Shown: in pieces, positions 1 to 8,128 of the stretch
Layout: every line of letters starts with the position of its first letter
Position numbering within the stretch: the stretch's first letter is position 1
From: Acidobacteriota bacterium
GTDB taxonomy: Bacteria; Acidobacteriota; Blastocatellia; Pyrinomonadales; Pyrinomonadaceae
Reading direction: 5' to 3'
DNA: 36,895 nt
NCBI GenBank assembly: GCA_019639235.1
Contig: JAHBSG010000031.1
Coordinates: forward strand, 1-36,895
Notes under the pieces: generated by a model
What the model saw: the letters and a program-made list of their open reading frames with translations, nothing else
The model's database searches: none
What the model was told of the DNA's origin: nothing
Made by a program: the position numbers and the translations under genes

Positions 1-2
1 CC

Positions 3-1178
3 GGCCGCGTTGAAAAGAACGGCGAAGCGCTCACCGTTACAGCGAAGCTTACCGACATTGCCGGCGGCTTTGTCATCTGGGAACAACAGTTCAAAAACGA
101 GACGGGCGATGTCCTTTCTCTTCAAAGAGCCATCGCCGAGGCACTTACAGGCGTTGTCTTGCCGGCCGCATCCGCCGAAGAGCGGGCGAGCCGTTCCTCA
201 AAGATCACCTCAGATCCCGAAGCGTTCGACCTCTACCTACGCGGGCTCCACCACTGGAACAAACGCATCGACTCCGAGATCCTTCGCTCCATCGAGCTTT
301 TTCGTGCCGCCATCGATAAAGATCCGACATTTGCAAAGGCTTACATTGCGCTCGCTAACGCCTATTCCCTCGCTGATCTAAGTCGTCGCGGCATCTCCGA
401 TGAAGAGCGTGCCCGGCTCGCCCTTGCAACCGTCGAAAAGGCCCTTGAGATCGACGAGACACTCGGAGAAGCTTATGCGACTCGTGCGGTCAACAAATGC
501 TTCCTCCGATGGGACCTGGCCGGCGCCGAGAGCGACTATCGGCGCTCCGTTGAGTTAAACCCGAATGATGCGACAACGCTTCACTGGTATGCCGAGTTTC
601 TTGCTATGCACGGCCGGTTCGATGAGAGCATTGCCCTCTACCGGCGGGCAATGGAGCTCGACCCGCTCTCGTCGCCTATCAGGACGGACTACGCCCTTAC
701 TTTTTACTACTCGCGGGACTACGACCGAGCGATCGAATTATTGAATAAAGAGAAGATCCTCAATCCAAGCTACGCAAGGACGTATCTATTTCTCTCCTAT
801 GTCTACCCGGAGAAAGGCATGTATGCCGAAGCGGTCGATGCGATGGAGATGCGGTTCGACCTGATCTATCGAGCCGGCGGTATATCTTCTGAGTGGCACG
901 AAGGTCACAAGACCAGGCTTTCAAAAATGCGTGCCTCTTTGCCCACGGGCAGCCGCGGCTTCTGGGACGGCACCCGCACCGATGACGAAAAGGAACCGTA
1001 TTATACAGCCGTCGCGTATGCCAAACTCGGCGAGAAGGACAAGGCGTTCGAGTACCTGGAAAAGGCATTCGCAACGCGCTACACAGGCATGGTCTGGCTA
1101 AAGGTCACGCCCGAACTCGACGATCTTCGCGATGATCCCCGCTATGCCGATCTGCTCCGCCGTGTCGGCTTCAATTGA
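3..1178 (+). CDS. TPR-repeat protein, 5'-truncated by window edge
   Basis: The reading frame is open from the first bases of the window, so this is the C-terminal part (about 391 residues) of a larger protein. A TTG at 159 is only an internal codon. The first ~50 residues contain a pattern of the form LTVTAKL.D..GG..IWEQ.F followed by a helix with LQRAIAEAL. This resembles the TolB/FlgO-like alpha-beta domain found between an N-terminal regulatory domain (winged helix, cyclase or kinase) and TPRs in many Acidobacteriota signalling proteins. TPR units follow, for example the segments with AKAYIALANAYSLAD, ATTLHWYAEFLAMHGRFDES and YYTAVAYAKLGEKDKAFEYL. These usually mediate protein-protein contacts. 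The missing N-terminus decides whether it is a transcription factor or a kinase, so no specific function is assigned. Confidence 0.75.
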   Translation, partial: GRVEKNGEALTVTAKLTDIAGGFVIWEQQFKNETGDVLSLQRAIAEALTGVVLPAASAEERASRSSKITSDPEAFDLYLRGLHHWNKRIDSEILRSIELFRAAIDKDPTFAKAYIALANAYSLADLSRRGISDEERARLALATVEKALEIDETLGEAYATRAVNKCFLRWDLAGAESDYRRSVELNPNDATTLHWYAEFLAMHGRFDESIALYRRAMELDPLSSPIRTDYALTFYYSRDYDRAIELLNKEKILNPSYARTYLFLSYVYPEKGMYAEAVDAMEMRFDLIYRAGGISSEWHEGHKTRLSKMRASLPTGSRGFWDGTRTDDEKEPYYTAVAYAKLGEKDKAFEYLEKAFATRYTGMVWLKVTPELDDLRDDPRYADLLRRVGFN

Positions 1179-1412
1179 CTTTCGGCACATCCACCGATCC
1201 GCCGCCCCTCCGCACTCAGCAGAATTTTGTGAAGCCCAAACCAAATCTCTGTGCAGCTTTTTTTTCGTCGCCGAGAGTAACGGAGACAGCAGCCCGGGGT
1301 GAGGCCCGGTGAATGAGCTGTAGGATGCAAAGCTCCGGGAAGGGAAGCACGATTTAAGGACAGAGTAGTCGGAACTTTTGGCCGCCCACGAACGCAGGCG
1401 GCCGTAACCGTT

Positions 1413-2273
1413 CTAATCGACGAATTCGATATCGACGTTGTGCGGGATGATGCCGGCTTCGACGCCTTCGGTCAGCAGGCGGCGGACGCCTTCTTTGCCT
1501 CGTTCACCGTAGTCGAGCGTAAGGTCATTGACCCACATCGCGACAAAGCGGTCGGCGAGTTCGGGTGTCATATCGCGGGCAAACTGCATCGCATAGGCGA
1601 GCGCGTCCTCGCGGTTCTCCATCGAGTAAAGAATGCTGCGGTGGAGGTGCTTTGAGACCTGCCGCATCAGCTCCGGCCCGAGGTCGCGGCGGATCGCGTT
1701 GCCGCCCATCGGCAGCGGCAGGCCCGTCCGTTCGTGCCACCATTCGCCGAGATCGAGAACCTTGTCAAGCCCCATCTGTTTATAGAAAAGCTGGCCCTCG
1801 TGGATCAGCAGTCCGGCGTCAGCATCGCCACGCTGAACCGCCTCGATGATCTTGTCGAAAGGCACGACGACGTGCTCGAACTCACGGTTGTAGAGCCGCA
1901 GTGCGAGATATGCACTCGTCAGTTCGCCCGGGACGGCAATCTTCATCTTGCCGATCTCGGCCGGGTCGCGGGGTTCCTTTGCCACGACGATCGGGCCGTA
2001 TTTATCGCCAATGCTGGCACCGTGCGGCAGCAAGGCATACTTGTCCGAGACGTAAGCGTAGGCGTGAAACGAGATGGCCGTTACGTCATAAACGCCGTTC
2101 TTCGCGTCCTCATTAAGCGTCTGGATGTCCTTGAGGACATGCTCGAACTTGAGCCCTTCGGTCTCAAGCTTGTTGGTCGCCAGTCCGTAGAACATAAATG
2201 CATCGTCGGAATCGGGCGAGTGGGCAACGCTGATGGTCCTGGTTTCGGGAGATTTTTCGGGTTGTGAACTCAT
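1413..2273 (-). CDS. mqnD: 1,4-dihydroxy-6-naphthoate synthase (futalosine menaquinone pathway)
   Basis: 286 residues, the usual MqnD length. MqnD opens cyclic dehypoxanthine futalosine to 1,4-dihydroxy-6-naphthoate in the cytoplasm. Family signatures are visible: an N-terminal [13 protein letters not shown] (compare SPCPNDTFxF in characterised members), TLNEDA, GPIVVA, the [12 protein letters not shown] segment and [15 protein letters not shown]. The fold is that of periplasmic binding proteins, but no signal peptide is present, which fits an enzyme. The ATG start lies 3 nt after the stop of the upstream methyltransferase gene, so it is probably last in a leftward operon with ubiX. The related MqnA (chorismate dehydratase) shares this fold; the WWxExTGLPLPxG stretch favours MqnD. 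Confidence 0.85.
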   Translation of the reverse strand: MSSQPEKSPETRTISVAHSPDSDDAFMFYGLATNKLETEGLKFEHVLKDIQTLNEDAKNGVYDVTAISFHAYAYVSDKYALLPHGASIGDKYGPIVVAKEPRDPAEIGKMKIAVPGELTSAYLALRLYNREFEHVVVPFDKIIEAVQRGDADAGLLIHEGQLFYKQMGLDKVLDLGEWWHERTGLPLPMGGNAIRRDLGPELMRQVSKHLHRSILYSMENREDALAYAMQFARDMTPELADRFVAMWVNDLTLDYGERGKEGVRRLLTEGVEAGIIPHNVDIEFVD

Positions 2274-2276
2274 ATA

Positions 2277-3032
2277 TTAAAGCCTTGAGTAAAAGACATT
2301 CGTGTCGTAGAAAACTGTTATTCTACCGCTTTCGTTGAGTTTGGCAAAAAGCGATTCGAGCTCTTTTTCGAGCAGCGGAAATGCCGCGTCGGTCTCGTCC
2401 GGCATGTAGGAAGATGAAAGCATCCGCCCGCGGAGCCCGGCGAGGTCGAAAACCTGCCGGTTGGCGAATGTCGCCCTGCCAAACTCCGCCCGGAAAAAGC
2501 CGCTAAGCACCGCTTCATCGATCTGCTCGTGCCGAACCTCTGCGTAGTCGCGGCCATATTTGAGCAGCAGCTTTTCGTACTCGCGCAGAAACTCGGTCGT
2601 GTCCAACTGCCGCTCGTTCCAGATCAACGCGACATAACCGCCCGGCTTCAATATCCGCCGAAACTCCGCCCGCGTCGCCTCGGGCTCGAACCAATGGAAC
2701 GCCTGCGCCGCAATGACGAGGTCGCACGAGCCATCACCGAGCGTCGTCGCCGCCGAGGTGCCGTCGGTGCTCTTGAAGTCGGAAAACTCCGCCAAGAAAT
2801 CTTCGGCCGCCTCCCGCATCGCCGCATTTGGCTCAACGCCGTAAACCGTGCAGCCCGCTTCGAGGAACGGCCGTGCCGAAAGCCCCGTGCCCGAGCCGAC
2901 ATCCGCGACCACCGAGCCACGCTCCAGCCCAAGCCGCTCGCGGAAAAAGTCCATCATCTCCGCCGGATAGCCGGGGCGATACTTTACGTAATTTGCCACG
3001 CGGTTCGAGAACCGCTCGACCGTATCTGACAT
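2277..3032 (-). CDS. Class I SAM-dependent methyltransferase
   Basis: 251 residues with motif I VADVGSGTGLSARPF at about residues 39-53, the acidic post-I strand VYGVEPN, and motif IV-V CDLVIAAQAFHWFEP followed by LKPGGYVALIWNE. This is a Methyltransf_11-type Rossmann fold. The substrate cannot be read from sequence. I prefer the ATG at 3032 over a TTG one codon upstream, because the ATG overlaps the upstream stop codon as TGATG, a typical translational coupling. Its place between ubiX and mqnD raises the possibility of a quinone methylation role (MenG/UbiE step), but it lacks the long conserved blocks of UbiE, so that is inference only. Confidence 0.8.
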   Translation of the reverse strand: MSDTVERFSNRVANYVKYRPGYPAEMMDFFRERLGLERGSVVADVGSGTGLSARPFLEAGCTVYGVEPNAAMREAAEDFLAEFSDFKSTDGTSAATTLGDGSCDLVIAAQAFHWFEPEATRAEFRRILKPGGYVALIWNERQLDTTEFLREYEKLLLKYGRDYAEVRHEQIDEAVLSGFFRAEFGRATFANRQVFDLAGLRGRMLSSSYMPDETDAAFPLLEKELESLFAKLNESGRITVFYDTNVFYSRL

Positions 3033-3712
3033 CAATCTCCCGCCACGAAGAACGTCATCTTCCAGACGCCACGCTTCTTCTCAAATCCGGCCCGATAGTC
3101 GAGCGGCCCGCGGACGTAGTCCTTATAAACGAAGCCCTTTTGCCCGCCCATCGTCTCAACGTAGAACCACTCGACCTCGGATTCCTCATCACCGGGCTTT
3201 GTCCGCACCGAACGGTTCCAATCGACCTTGACGACGTTGTAAGAAAGCTGGCCGAGGACCTTTGCGTCTTTCGAACCCGCCTCGCGGAGGTTGACGTTAT
3301 TGCCGAAGATCGCCGAAAACTCGATGTCGTCTATGCCGCTGCCCCAGTTCGTATAGGTGTATGGAGCGGCGAAGGAAGCCCGCTTGTTACGGCCCTCGCC
3401 GGTGAAGGCTCCGCCGTTACGGATGACGCGAAGGAATTCGTCCCAAAACTTCGAATCCCGGCTTTCCGGCTTCCAATATTTCTTGAACGCGGCCGCCCCG
3501 TTATCGAGCCCGAACGAGATCTGAATATCGCGGTCGATGATCGAATAGATGTACCTCGCATCCTTCCTCTCGGCCGCCGCGATCAGCTTGGTACGAAACG
3601 CGAGAAACGAAGCATCCTGCGACGCCTCATCGACCGGCCGCACGAACCGCTCCTGCCCCGCTGCCGCCACGGCAAACACCATCACCCAAAATATCGCCAA
3701 AGCTTTCATCAT
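3032..3712 (-). CDS. Secreted protein with SH3-like C-terminal domain
   Basis: About 226 residues. The start is taken as the ATG at 3712, which gives MMKALAIFWVMVFAVAAAGQE, a short signal peptide with probable cleavage after AAAG; a TTG three codons upstream is less likely. The middle part is mixed alpha/beta and unrecognised. The C-terminal ~90 residues (NNVNLREAGSKDAKVLGQLSY ... EWFYVETMGGQKGFVYKDYV) have the look of a bacterial SH3 domain that binds wall or peptide ligands in the envelope, with the usual V.LR..PS..A.V...L.....V and W..V....G..GWV patterns. The gene is coupled to the downstream methyltransferase by a TGATG overlap. Its specific function is unknown. Confidence 0.7.
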   Translation of the reverse strand: MMKALAIFWVMVFAVAAAGQERFVRPVDEASQDASFLAFRTKLIAAAERKDARYIYSIIDRDIQISFGLDNGAAAFKKYWKPESRDSKFWDEFLRVIRNGGAFTGEGRNKRASFAAPYTYTNWGSGIDDIEFSAIFGNNVNLREAGSKDAKVLGQLSYNVVKVDWNRSVRTKPGDEESEVEWFYVETMGGQKGFVYKDYVRGPLDYRAGFEKKRGVWKMTFFVAGD

Positions 3713-3742
3713 CTTTTCCAATCAACAATTAACCAATTTCCA

Positions 3743-3773
3743 ATTCACCATTCACCATCCACCAGTCACCATT
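3743..3773. repeat. ATTCACC-type short tandem array at the ubiX 3' end
   Basis: Degenerate heptamer units (ATTCACC, ATCCACC, AGTCACC) run into the ubiX stop codon (TAA read from 3774 to 3772 on the minus strand). The same heptamer recurs at 5322-5353. No coding function is seen. Confidence 0.7.
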
Positions 3774-4386
3774 AACTCTCCACCTCTTCCCCCGTCCAGA
3801 CCGACCGCTTTGAGTGCGGGATGTCGAATTGATCGAGTATCCGGAAGCAGAGGTGTTCGACGAGCTCGTCGATAGATTTAGGACGGTGATAGAATCCCGG
3901 GCTTGCGGGCATTATGCGGGCACCGGCGTGCGAGAGCCGCAGCATATTCTCAAGATGAATGGCGTTGAAAGGCGTTTCCCGCGGGACGATGACGAGCTTG
4001 CGGCCCTCTTTCAGGCAGACGTCCGCCGCACGGTGGATGAGGTTCGTGCCCGCGCCGCTCGCGATCGCCCCGAGCGTCCCCATCGAGCACGGCACGATCA
4101 TCATCCCCGCCTGCTTGTGCGAGCCCGACGACGGCTTTGCCGCCAGGTTATCGAGCCGCCAAAAGCGGATCAGCCGCGACTCCGGTGCCAAGCCGAGCCA
4201 TTCGTTTATCTTCGGCACGGTCGGGTCCTTGAGATTTACGCCCATCTCGACCTGGGCGACCGTTGCCGCCGTCCCGGACATAATGAGGTTTATCTGCTCC
4301 ACGACGCCGCTCGCCGCCAGAAGCTGCAGCGTCTTGTGTGCATAGATCGTGCCCGAGGCACCGGTTATCCCGACGGTCAATTCCAT
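3772..4386 (-). CDS. ubiX: UbiX/Pad1-family flavin prenyltransferase
   Basis: 204 residues, full length for UbiX. UbiX joins dimethylallyl (mono)phosphate to FMN to make prenylated FMN, the cofactor of UbiD-type decarboxylases. Visible signatures are the N-terminal flavin loop VGITGASGTIYA, the HKQAGMMIVPCSMGTLGAIASG block, the phosphate-binding LVIVPRETPFNAIHLENM segment and the C-terminal MPASPGFYHRP. It heads a leftward cluster that contains mqnD. In the futalosine pathway a UbiD/UbiX pair (MqnL/MqnM) decarboxylates the prenylated naphthoate, so this copy may be the MqnM partner. No ubiD/mqnL is visible in the window. It is divergent from larB across 61 bp. Confidence 0.88.
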   Translation of the reverse strand: MELTVGITGASGTIYAHKTLQLLAASGVVEQINLIMSGTAATVAQVEMGVNLKDPTVPKINEWLGLAPESRLIRFWRLDNLAAKPSSGSHKQAGMMIVPCSMGTLGAIASGAGTNLIHRAADVCLKEGRKLVIVPRETPFNAIHLENMLRLSHAGARIMPASPGFYHRPKSIDELVEHLCFRILDQFDIPHSKRSVWTGEEVES

Positions 4387-4447
4387 AATTCGATACTCCG
4401 CATCTTAACCAAGTTAGCGGTTCATTTGCTAATCTAATAGTTCGCTA

Positions 4448-5218
<771 letters not shown>

Positions 5219-5456
5219 TCAGTGGCCAGTGGTCAGTGGTCAGTGGTCAGCGGTCGGTGGTCGGTGGTCGGTGGTCAGTGGTCAGTGGTCAGGATTCAGA
5301 ATCTGAAATCCGAAATCTTGAATTCACCATTCACCATTCACTATTCACCATTCCCCCTTCACCCCTCGTCCCTGGTCCCTCGTCCCTTGTCCCTCCCCCC
5401 TAAATTGCTACTAATTGTCTGTTGATCGCCGCATACAATGCGTATAGCCTGTCAGA

Positions 5457-5545
5457 ACCGGGAGCGGTAGCGACTGGGTCTCTCATTGCTCCCCTCCTTG
5501 TTTAGGAGGGCTGGCACCGCTTCGGTGACGGGGTGGTAGCTCTTA
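5457..5545. repeat. Intergenic hairpin (REP-like) element
   Basis: Three small inverted repeats in a row: ACCG-GGAG-CGGT (5457-5468), CCCTCCT-TGTTT-AGGAGGG (5492-5510, perfect 7-bp stem) and CACCG-CTT-CGGTG (5515-5527), followed by a GACGGGGTGGT stretch. This arrangement looks like a dispersed extragenic palindrome rather than a terminator, since no T-run follows the stems. Confidence 0.6.
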
Positions 5546-5597
5546 GGGTTTGCCCCCGATTGTCCACTCTCCATTATCCATTGTCCATTGACGAGTA

Positions 5598-5834
5598 ATG
5601 CCGCACCCCGTCAACAAAAAGCTGCTCAAACAGTTCGGCGACCGCATCCGCCGCCTCCGCACCGCCCGCGGCCTAACCCAAGAACAACTCGCCGAACTAA
5701 CCGGCTTCCACCGCACCTACATCGGCATGATCGAACGCGGCGAACGCAACCTCTCGCTCACAAACATCGCCACGTTCGCCGATACGTTAGAACTCAGAAT
5801 CTCGGAACTTCTCGATTTCGGAGGTGACGATTGA
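5598..5834 (+). CDS. XRE-family regulator, restriction-modification controller-like
   Basis: 78 residues, almost entirely one Cro/C1-type helix-turn-helix (about residues 11-65): FGDRIRRLRTARGLTQEQLAELTG ... HRTYIGMIERGERNLSLTNIATFADTL. The RTYIGMIERGERN recognition segment and small size match restriction-modification controller (C) proteins. Its stop overlaps the start of the downstream nuclease-like gene as TGATG, the usual C-R gene arrangement. No clear C-box operator could be picked out upstream, where the DNA is full of GTCCATT-like repeats. No methyltransferase adjoins it, which is odd for a C protein. Confidence 0.8.
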   Translation: MPHPVNKKLLKQFGDRIRRLRTARGLTQEQLAELTGFHRTYIGMIERGERNLSLTNIATFADTLELRISELLDFGGDD

Positions 5835-6301
5835 TGCCGGACCATTCGTTCACCATCACGCTCTCCAACAATCGGACTGAGAAGGAAGGCATCGAGTATT
5901 TGAAGGCTTACGAAACGGAATTTTTTTATGTCGATAGCACGACACGGAAACACATCCTCGACCTGCTCGGCTTTCCCCACAAATTCTCCCGTGCGTTCGA
6001 TATGGTCTATATCCCGCGGTTTGTCGGCCAGGTGCTTACCGAGGAAATGATTGAAGCAAAGCTCGACGAGATCATCCTCGTCGAGCTTAAGGTCACCAAG
6101 AAGTATCTGCCCGAAAACCCAAAAGGCTTCTTCTTCGGAGCAACACAAAACGAGTTCGATTTCGGCAAAATGCTCGGCGAAAAGTTCCGCTTCTGCTTCG
6201 TCTCCCTCCACGAACGCGGCTCATCCCACGCCCTGCTCACAATCAGCGAACTGGAATCCCGAATCCGCACCCGCCGGATTCAATATCAGATAAATCTTTA
6301 G
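5834..6301 (+). CDS. Putative PD-(D/E)XK restriction-endonuclease-like protein
   Basis: 155 residues from the ATG at 5834 (a TTG one codon upstream is less likely; the ATG is coupled to the XRE stop). A candidate PD-(D/E)XK core is visible: Asp56 in AFDMVYIP or Asp78, then E84-x-K86 in DEIILVELKVTKK, followed by a PKGFFFGATQNEFDFG loop and a hydrophobic FRFCFVSL strand. That ordering fits small type II restriction enzymes, and the C-protein-like partner supports the idea. I do not recognise a named enzyme family. Without a neighbouring methyltransferase it would need a protecting methylase elsewhere, such as the one at 23560-24357, or be a degenerate remnant. Confidence 0.6.
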   Translation: MPDHSFTITLSNNRTEKEGIEYLKAYETEFFYVDSTTRKHILDLLGFPHKFSRAFDMVYIPRFVGQVLTEEMIEAKLDEIILVELKVTKKYLPENPKGFFFGATQNEFDFGKMLGEKFRFCFVSLHERGSSHALLTISELESRIRTRRIQYQINL

Positions 6302-6387
6302 GTCCGATACACTTTCGAATTTCCAAAACAGAATGACGAGGCGATTTGCATCACTTTTGCAATACGGCACGCGGCCGCATTTCGATT

Positions 6388-6894
6388 TCAATAACCTATA
6401 AGCAGAATTCCCGAAAGCGGTAGTCGCAAGCGGTTAGAGATGTAGAGAGTTTCAAGGAAGGCGAATATCTTTGCAAAGTCATCGTTGCCGCGGTATTGGT
6501 TTCGAACGGCTATGACGAGATATTCGACCTCGAACATCATGCACGCCTGAAAGATGTCTTTAAGGAACTGGTTGTTGTCGACCGCTCTCCCGGCTTCGAC
6601 CTCGATAACAATTCGACCGTCATCGCTAACTGCATCGGCGTTAAACGATTTATCGATCTTATTGTCCTGACCGAAAAGAACGGGAACACCGATCTTTTTG
6701 TCTTTCGATTTTCCGCTTTCGACCTGAAACCCAAGAGCTTCGAGTCCAGGGCGAAGTTTTGCAAGAACCTTGTCGCTTGAAAGCGTCTTGGTTGCGGAAC
6801 CGATCTCATCTTCTACCTGGCGGAAGCATTCAACGACCGCTTCGATTTCGTCCGTAATGCCCTGCGAACGCGGAAAGAATTGGAACTTGATCAT
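6388..6894 (-). CDS. Putative nuclease-like protein with D...ExE signature
   Basis: 168 residues, no signal peptide or membrane segment. Residues 84-103 read FNADAVSDDGRIVIEVEAGR. Asp87 followed by Glu98-x-Glu100 on a predicted beta hairpin resembles the PD-(D/E)XK variant with ExE seen in BamHI-type restriction enzymes. An N-terminal helix region (to ~50) precedes, and a KDIFQACMMFEVEYLVIAV helix-strand unit (112-130) follows, as expected for this fold. The start ATG overlaps the stop of the upstream small gene (ATGA), so the two are co-translated. The function is unproven; a restriction or defence nuclease is the best guess from motif and neighbourhood. Confidence 0.55.
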   Translation of the reverse strand: MIKFQFFPRSQGITDEIEAVVECFRQVEDEIGSATKTLSSDKVLAKLRPGLEALGFQVESGKSKDKKIGVPVLFGQDNKIDKSFNADAVSDDGRIVIEVEAGRAVDNNQFLKDIFQACMMFEVEYLVIAVRNQYRGNDDFAKIFAFLETLYISNRLRLPLSGILLIGY

Positions 6895-7166
6895 ACAATC
6901 TCGCTGAAAATTCTAACTCGAAGCTCGTCGTCTGAAAGTTTGAAATAGTGAGTTGGGATGAAATAGAAGATCAGCTCATCGACCCACTGCGCTTCGTCGG
7001 AAGTGTAGCCGCTATCGTCGTCCCAAAGCAAGCTAAGCAATTGTGCCGAGCCGACGAAGTAAGTTCCCCATTCCGGACCGAAATCGATAAGCCGGAGAGC
7101 GTAAAGCCGCCCGTTGAACTCTACATAGTCTTTGTACATACCGAGAACGTATGTCCGTTCGAGCAT
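6891..7166 (-). CDS. Small hypothetical protein paired with the ExE protein
   Basis: About 91 residues from the ATG at 7166; a TTG at 7175 is an alternative, and the frame stays open to 7217, so the original 5' end may have been lost to the repeat at 7197-7226. Acidic and aromatic-rich (LIDFGPEWGTYFVGSAQLLSLLWDDD, VDELIFYFIPTHYFKLSDDEL). I do not recognise the family. The ATGA overlap with the downstream nuclease-like gene suggests a functional pair, for example an immunity or specificity partner, but that is inference. Confidence 0.5.
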   Translation of the reverse strand: MLERTYVLGMYKDYVEFNGRLYALRLIDFGPEWGTYFVGSAQLLSLLWDDDSGYTSDEAQWVDELIFYFIPTHYFKLSDDELRVRIFSEIV

Positions 7167-7196
7167 GAAGTCCAAAATCGAATATCGCCGCTGTGT

Positions 7197-7226
7197 GCCC
7201 TTACTTACGTGCGGGCCTCAGACACG
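7197..7226 (-). repeat. Dispersed ~30-bp repeat copy that truncates vsr
   Basis: On the minus strand the element contains CCCGCACGTAAGTAAGGG preceded by a GTGTCTGAGG. The core is identical to the copy at 30089-30110 and close to those at 29938-29967 and 30003-30030. It supplies the last codons and the TAA stop of the vsr remnant. Confidence 0.85.
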
Positions 7227-7462
7227 ATGAAGCGGTGCCGGAAGCAGCCGTGGACGAAGATGGCGATCTTTCGGCTTGGGTAGGCGATGTCCAGGCGGCC
7301 GGGTGCTTTTTTGTAATGGAGCCGGTAGCCGCGGCGGCCGGCGGCCCAAAGCGCCCGGCGGAGCAGAAGCTCGGGGCCCGTGTCGCGGCCGCGGTTGGCA
7401 CTCATCACCCGCGACGTGGCCTCGCTCTTCGGCACCGGCGATCGCTTGTCTCGGACGTACAT
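7205..7462 (-). pseudogene. vsr: Vsr-type very short patch repair endonuclease, truncated
   Basis: 85 residues against about 130-150 for intact Vsr. Vsr nicks DNA beside T:G mismatches that arise by deamination of 5-methylcytosine, and is usually encoded next to a cytosine methyltransferase. The N-terminal family block is clear: ATSRVMSANRGRDTGPELLLRRALWAAG, then YRLHYKKAPGRLDIAYPSRKIAIFVHGC. Asp58 matches the catalytic Asp. The conserved FWH motif reads FRH (residues 74-76), a change that one base (TGG to CGG) explains. The C-terminal helices, with the usual ..R.. L...GW.V..IWECE block, are absent: the frame ends inside a dispersed repeat. Gene loss in progress is the simplest reading. Confidence 0.8.
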
Positions 7463-7572
7463 CTTTTGCTCAGTGGTCAGTGGTCAGCAGGAAGACGGCG
7501 GACATCTTCGGCAATGATTTTAATCGTTTCGATTTTGTCCTGGCAAAGACGGTGTGTAGTCTTTATTTGCTT

Positions 7573-7657
7573 CATCGCGGAGCGATGGCTTGAATGTAGC
7601 CGTGGGTGTAACCCACGGTAAGGTCGCAGATGATCCGCGTCGCGTCAGCGACGGATC
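7573..7657. repeat. REP hairpins upstream of the transposase gene
   Basis: Three hairpins: CATCGC-GGA-GCGATG (7573-7587), CCGTGGGT-GTA-ACCCACGG (7600-7618, perfect 8-bp stem) and a longer bulged stem at 7632-7657 (GATCC..GTCGC / GCGACGGATC with loop GTCA and a 2-nt bulge). The same three types occur downstream of the transposase gene, as expected of REP elements recognised by their REP-associated tyrosine transposase. The stretch 7463-7673 otherwise holds only a short GTCAGTG repeat near 7472. Confidence 0.8.
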
Positions 7658-7673
7658 AACACACCCCCAAAAA

Positions 7674-8126
7674 ATGGCAAACACATATTCGCAGATATAT
7701 TTGCATTTCTTATTTAGCACAAAGAATCGGGAGCCGCTCATTCGCCCCGAGATCGAAGAGCGGATATGGGCATATATCGGCGGCGTTGCCAAGCGTCACG
7801 GTATAGCTCCGATCCAAATTGGCGGCATTGATGATCACGTGCACGCACTTACGGGCTGCCCGACGACGATGGCACCGAGCCAAGTCGCCAAGGCGATCAA
7901 GGGCGATTCGTCATACGGCATCCGCAGGGAGTTCGCGGGAATGGAAAATTTCGGCTGGCAAGATGGATACGGCGTGTTTTCCGTTTCGTATTCCTCCGTT
8001 CCGGCCGTGGTCGATTACATCAAACGGCAGCGCGAACGCCACGCAAAACACACATTCGAGTCGGAGTATCGTTCGCTGCTTGAAAAACACGGCGTGGAAT
8101 ACGATCCTCGATATTTGTTCGGCTGA
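7674..8126 (+). CDS. REP-associated tyrosine transposase (IS200/IS605 TnpA family)
   Basis: 150 residues from the ATG at 7674, which opens with the family start MANTYSQIYLHFLFSTKNR; in-frame codons upstream lie in the hairpin region. It carries the HUH motif His55-Val-His57 in GGIDDHVHAL and the likely nucleophile Tyr115 in VVDYIKRQ, followed by RERHAKHTFESEYRSLLEKHGVEYDPRYLF, typical of Y1 transposases. These enzymes cut single-stranded DNA at hairpins through a 5'-phosphotyrosine. No orfB/tnpB follows. Flanking REP hairpins on both sides indicate a domesticated RAYT rather than a full insertion sequence. It may spread the hairpin repeats in this genome. Confidence 0.9.
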   Translation: MANTYSQIYLHFLFSTKNREPLIRPEIEERIWAYIGGVAKRHGIAPIQIGGIDDHVHALTGCPTTMAPSQVAKAIKGDSSYGIRREFAGMENFGWQDGYGVFSVSYSSVPAVVDYIKRQRERHAKHTFESEYRSLLEKHGVEYDPRYLFG

Positions 8127-8128
8127 AT

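Noticed and set aside
1380..1403. Seven-bp hairpin GGCCGCC/GGCGGCC after mqnD
   Set aside because: No T-run follows on either strand, so it is not called as a terminator. The rest of 1179-1412 shows nothing recognisable.
2828..3775. Long plus-strand frame over the SH3 and methyltransferase genes
   Set aside because: Antisense to two well-supported genes, with composition typical of a shadow frame.
5222..5425. Open frame rich in Ser-Gly-Gln-Trp-Ser
   Set aside because: It is only the translation of the heptamer array, with no ribosome site or protein-like ending.
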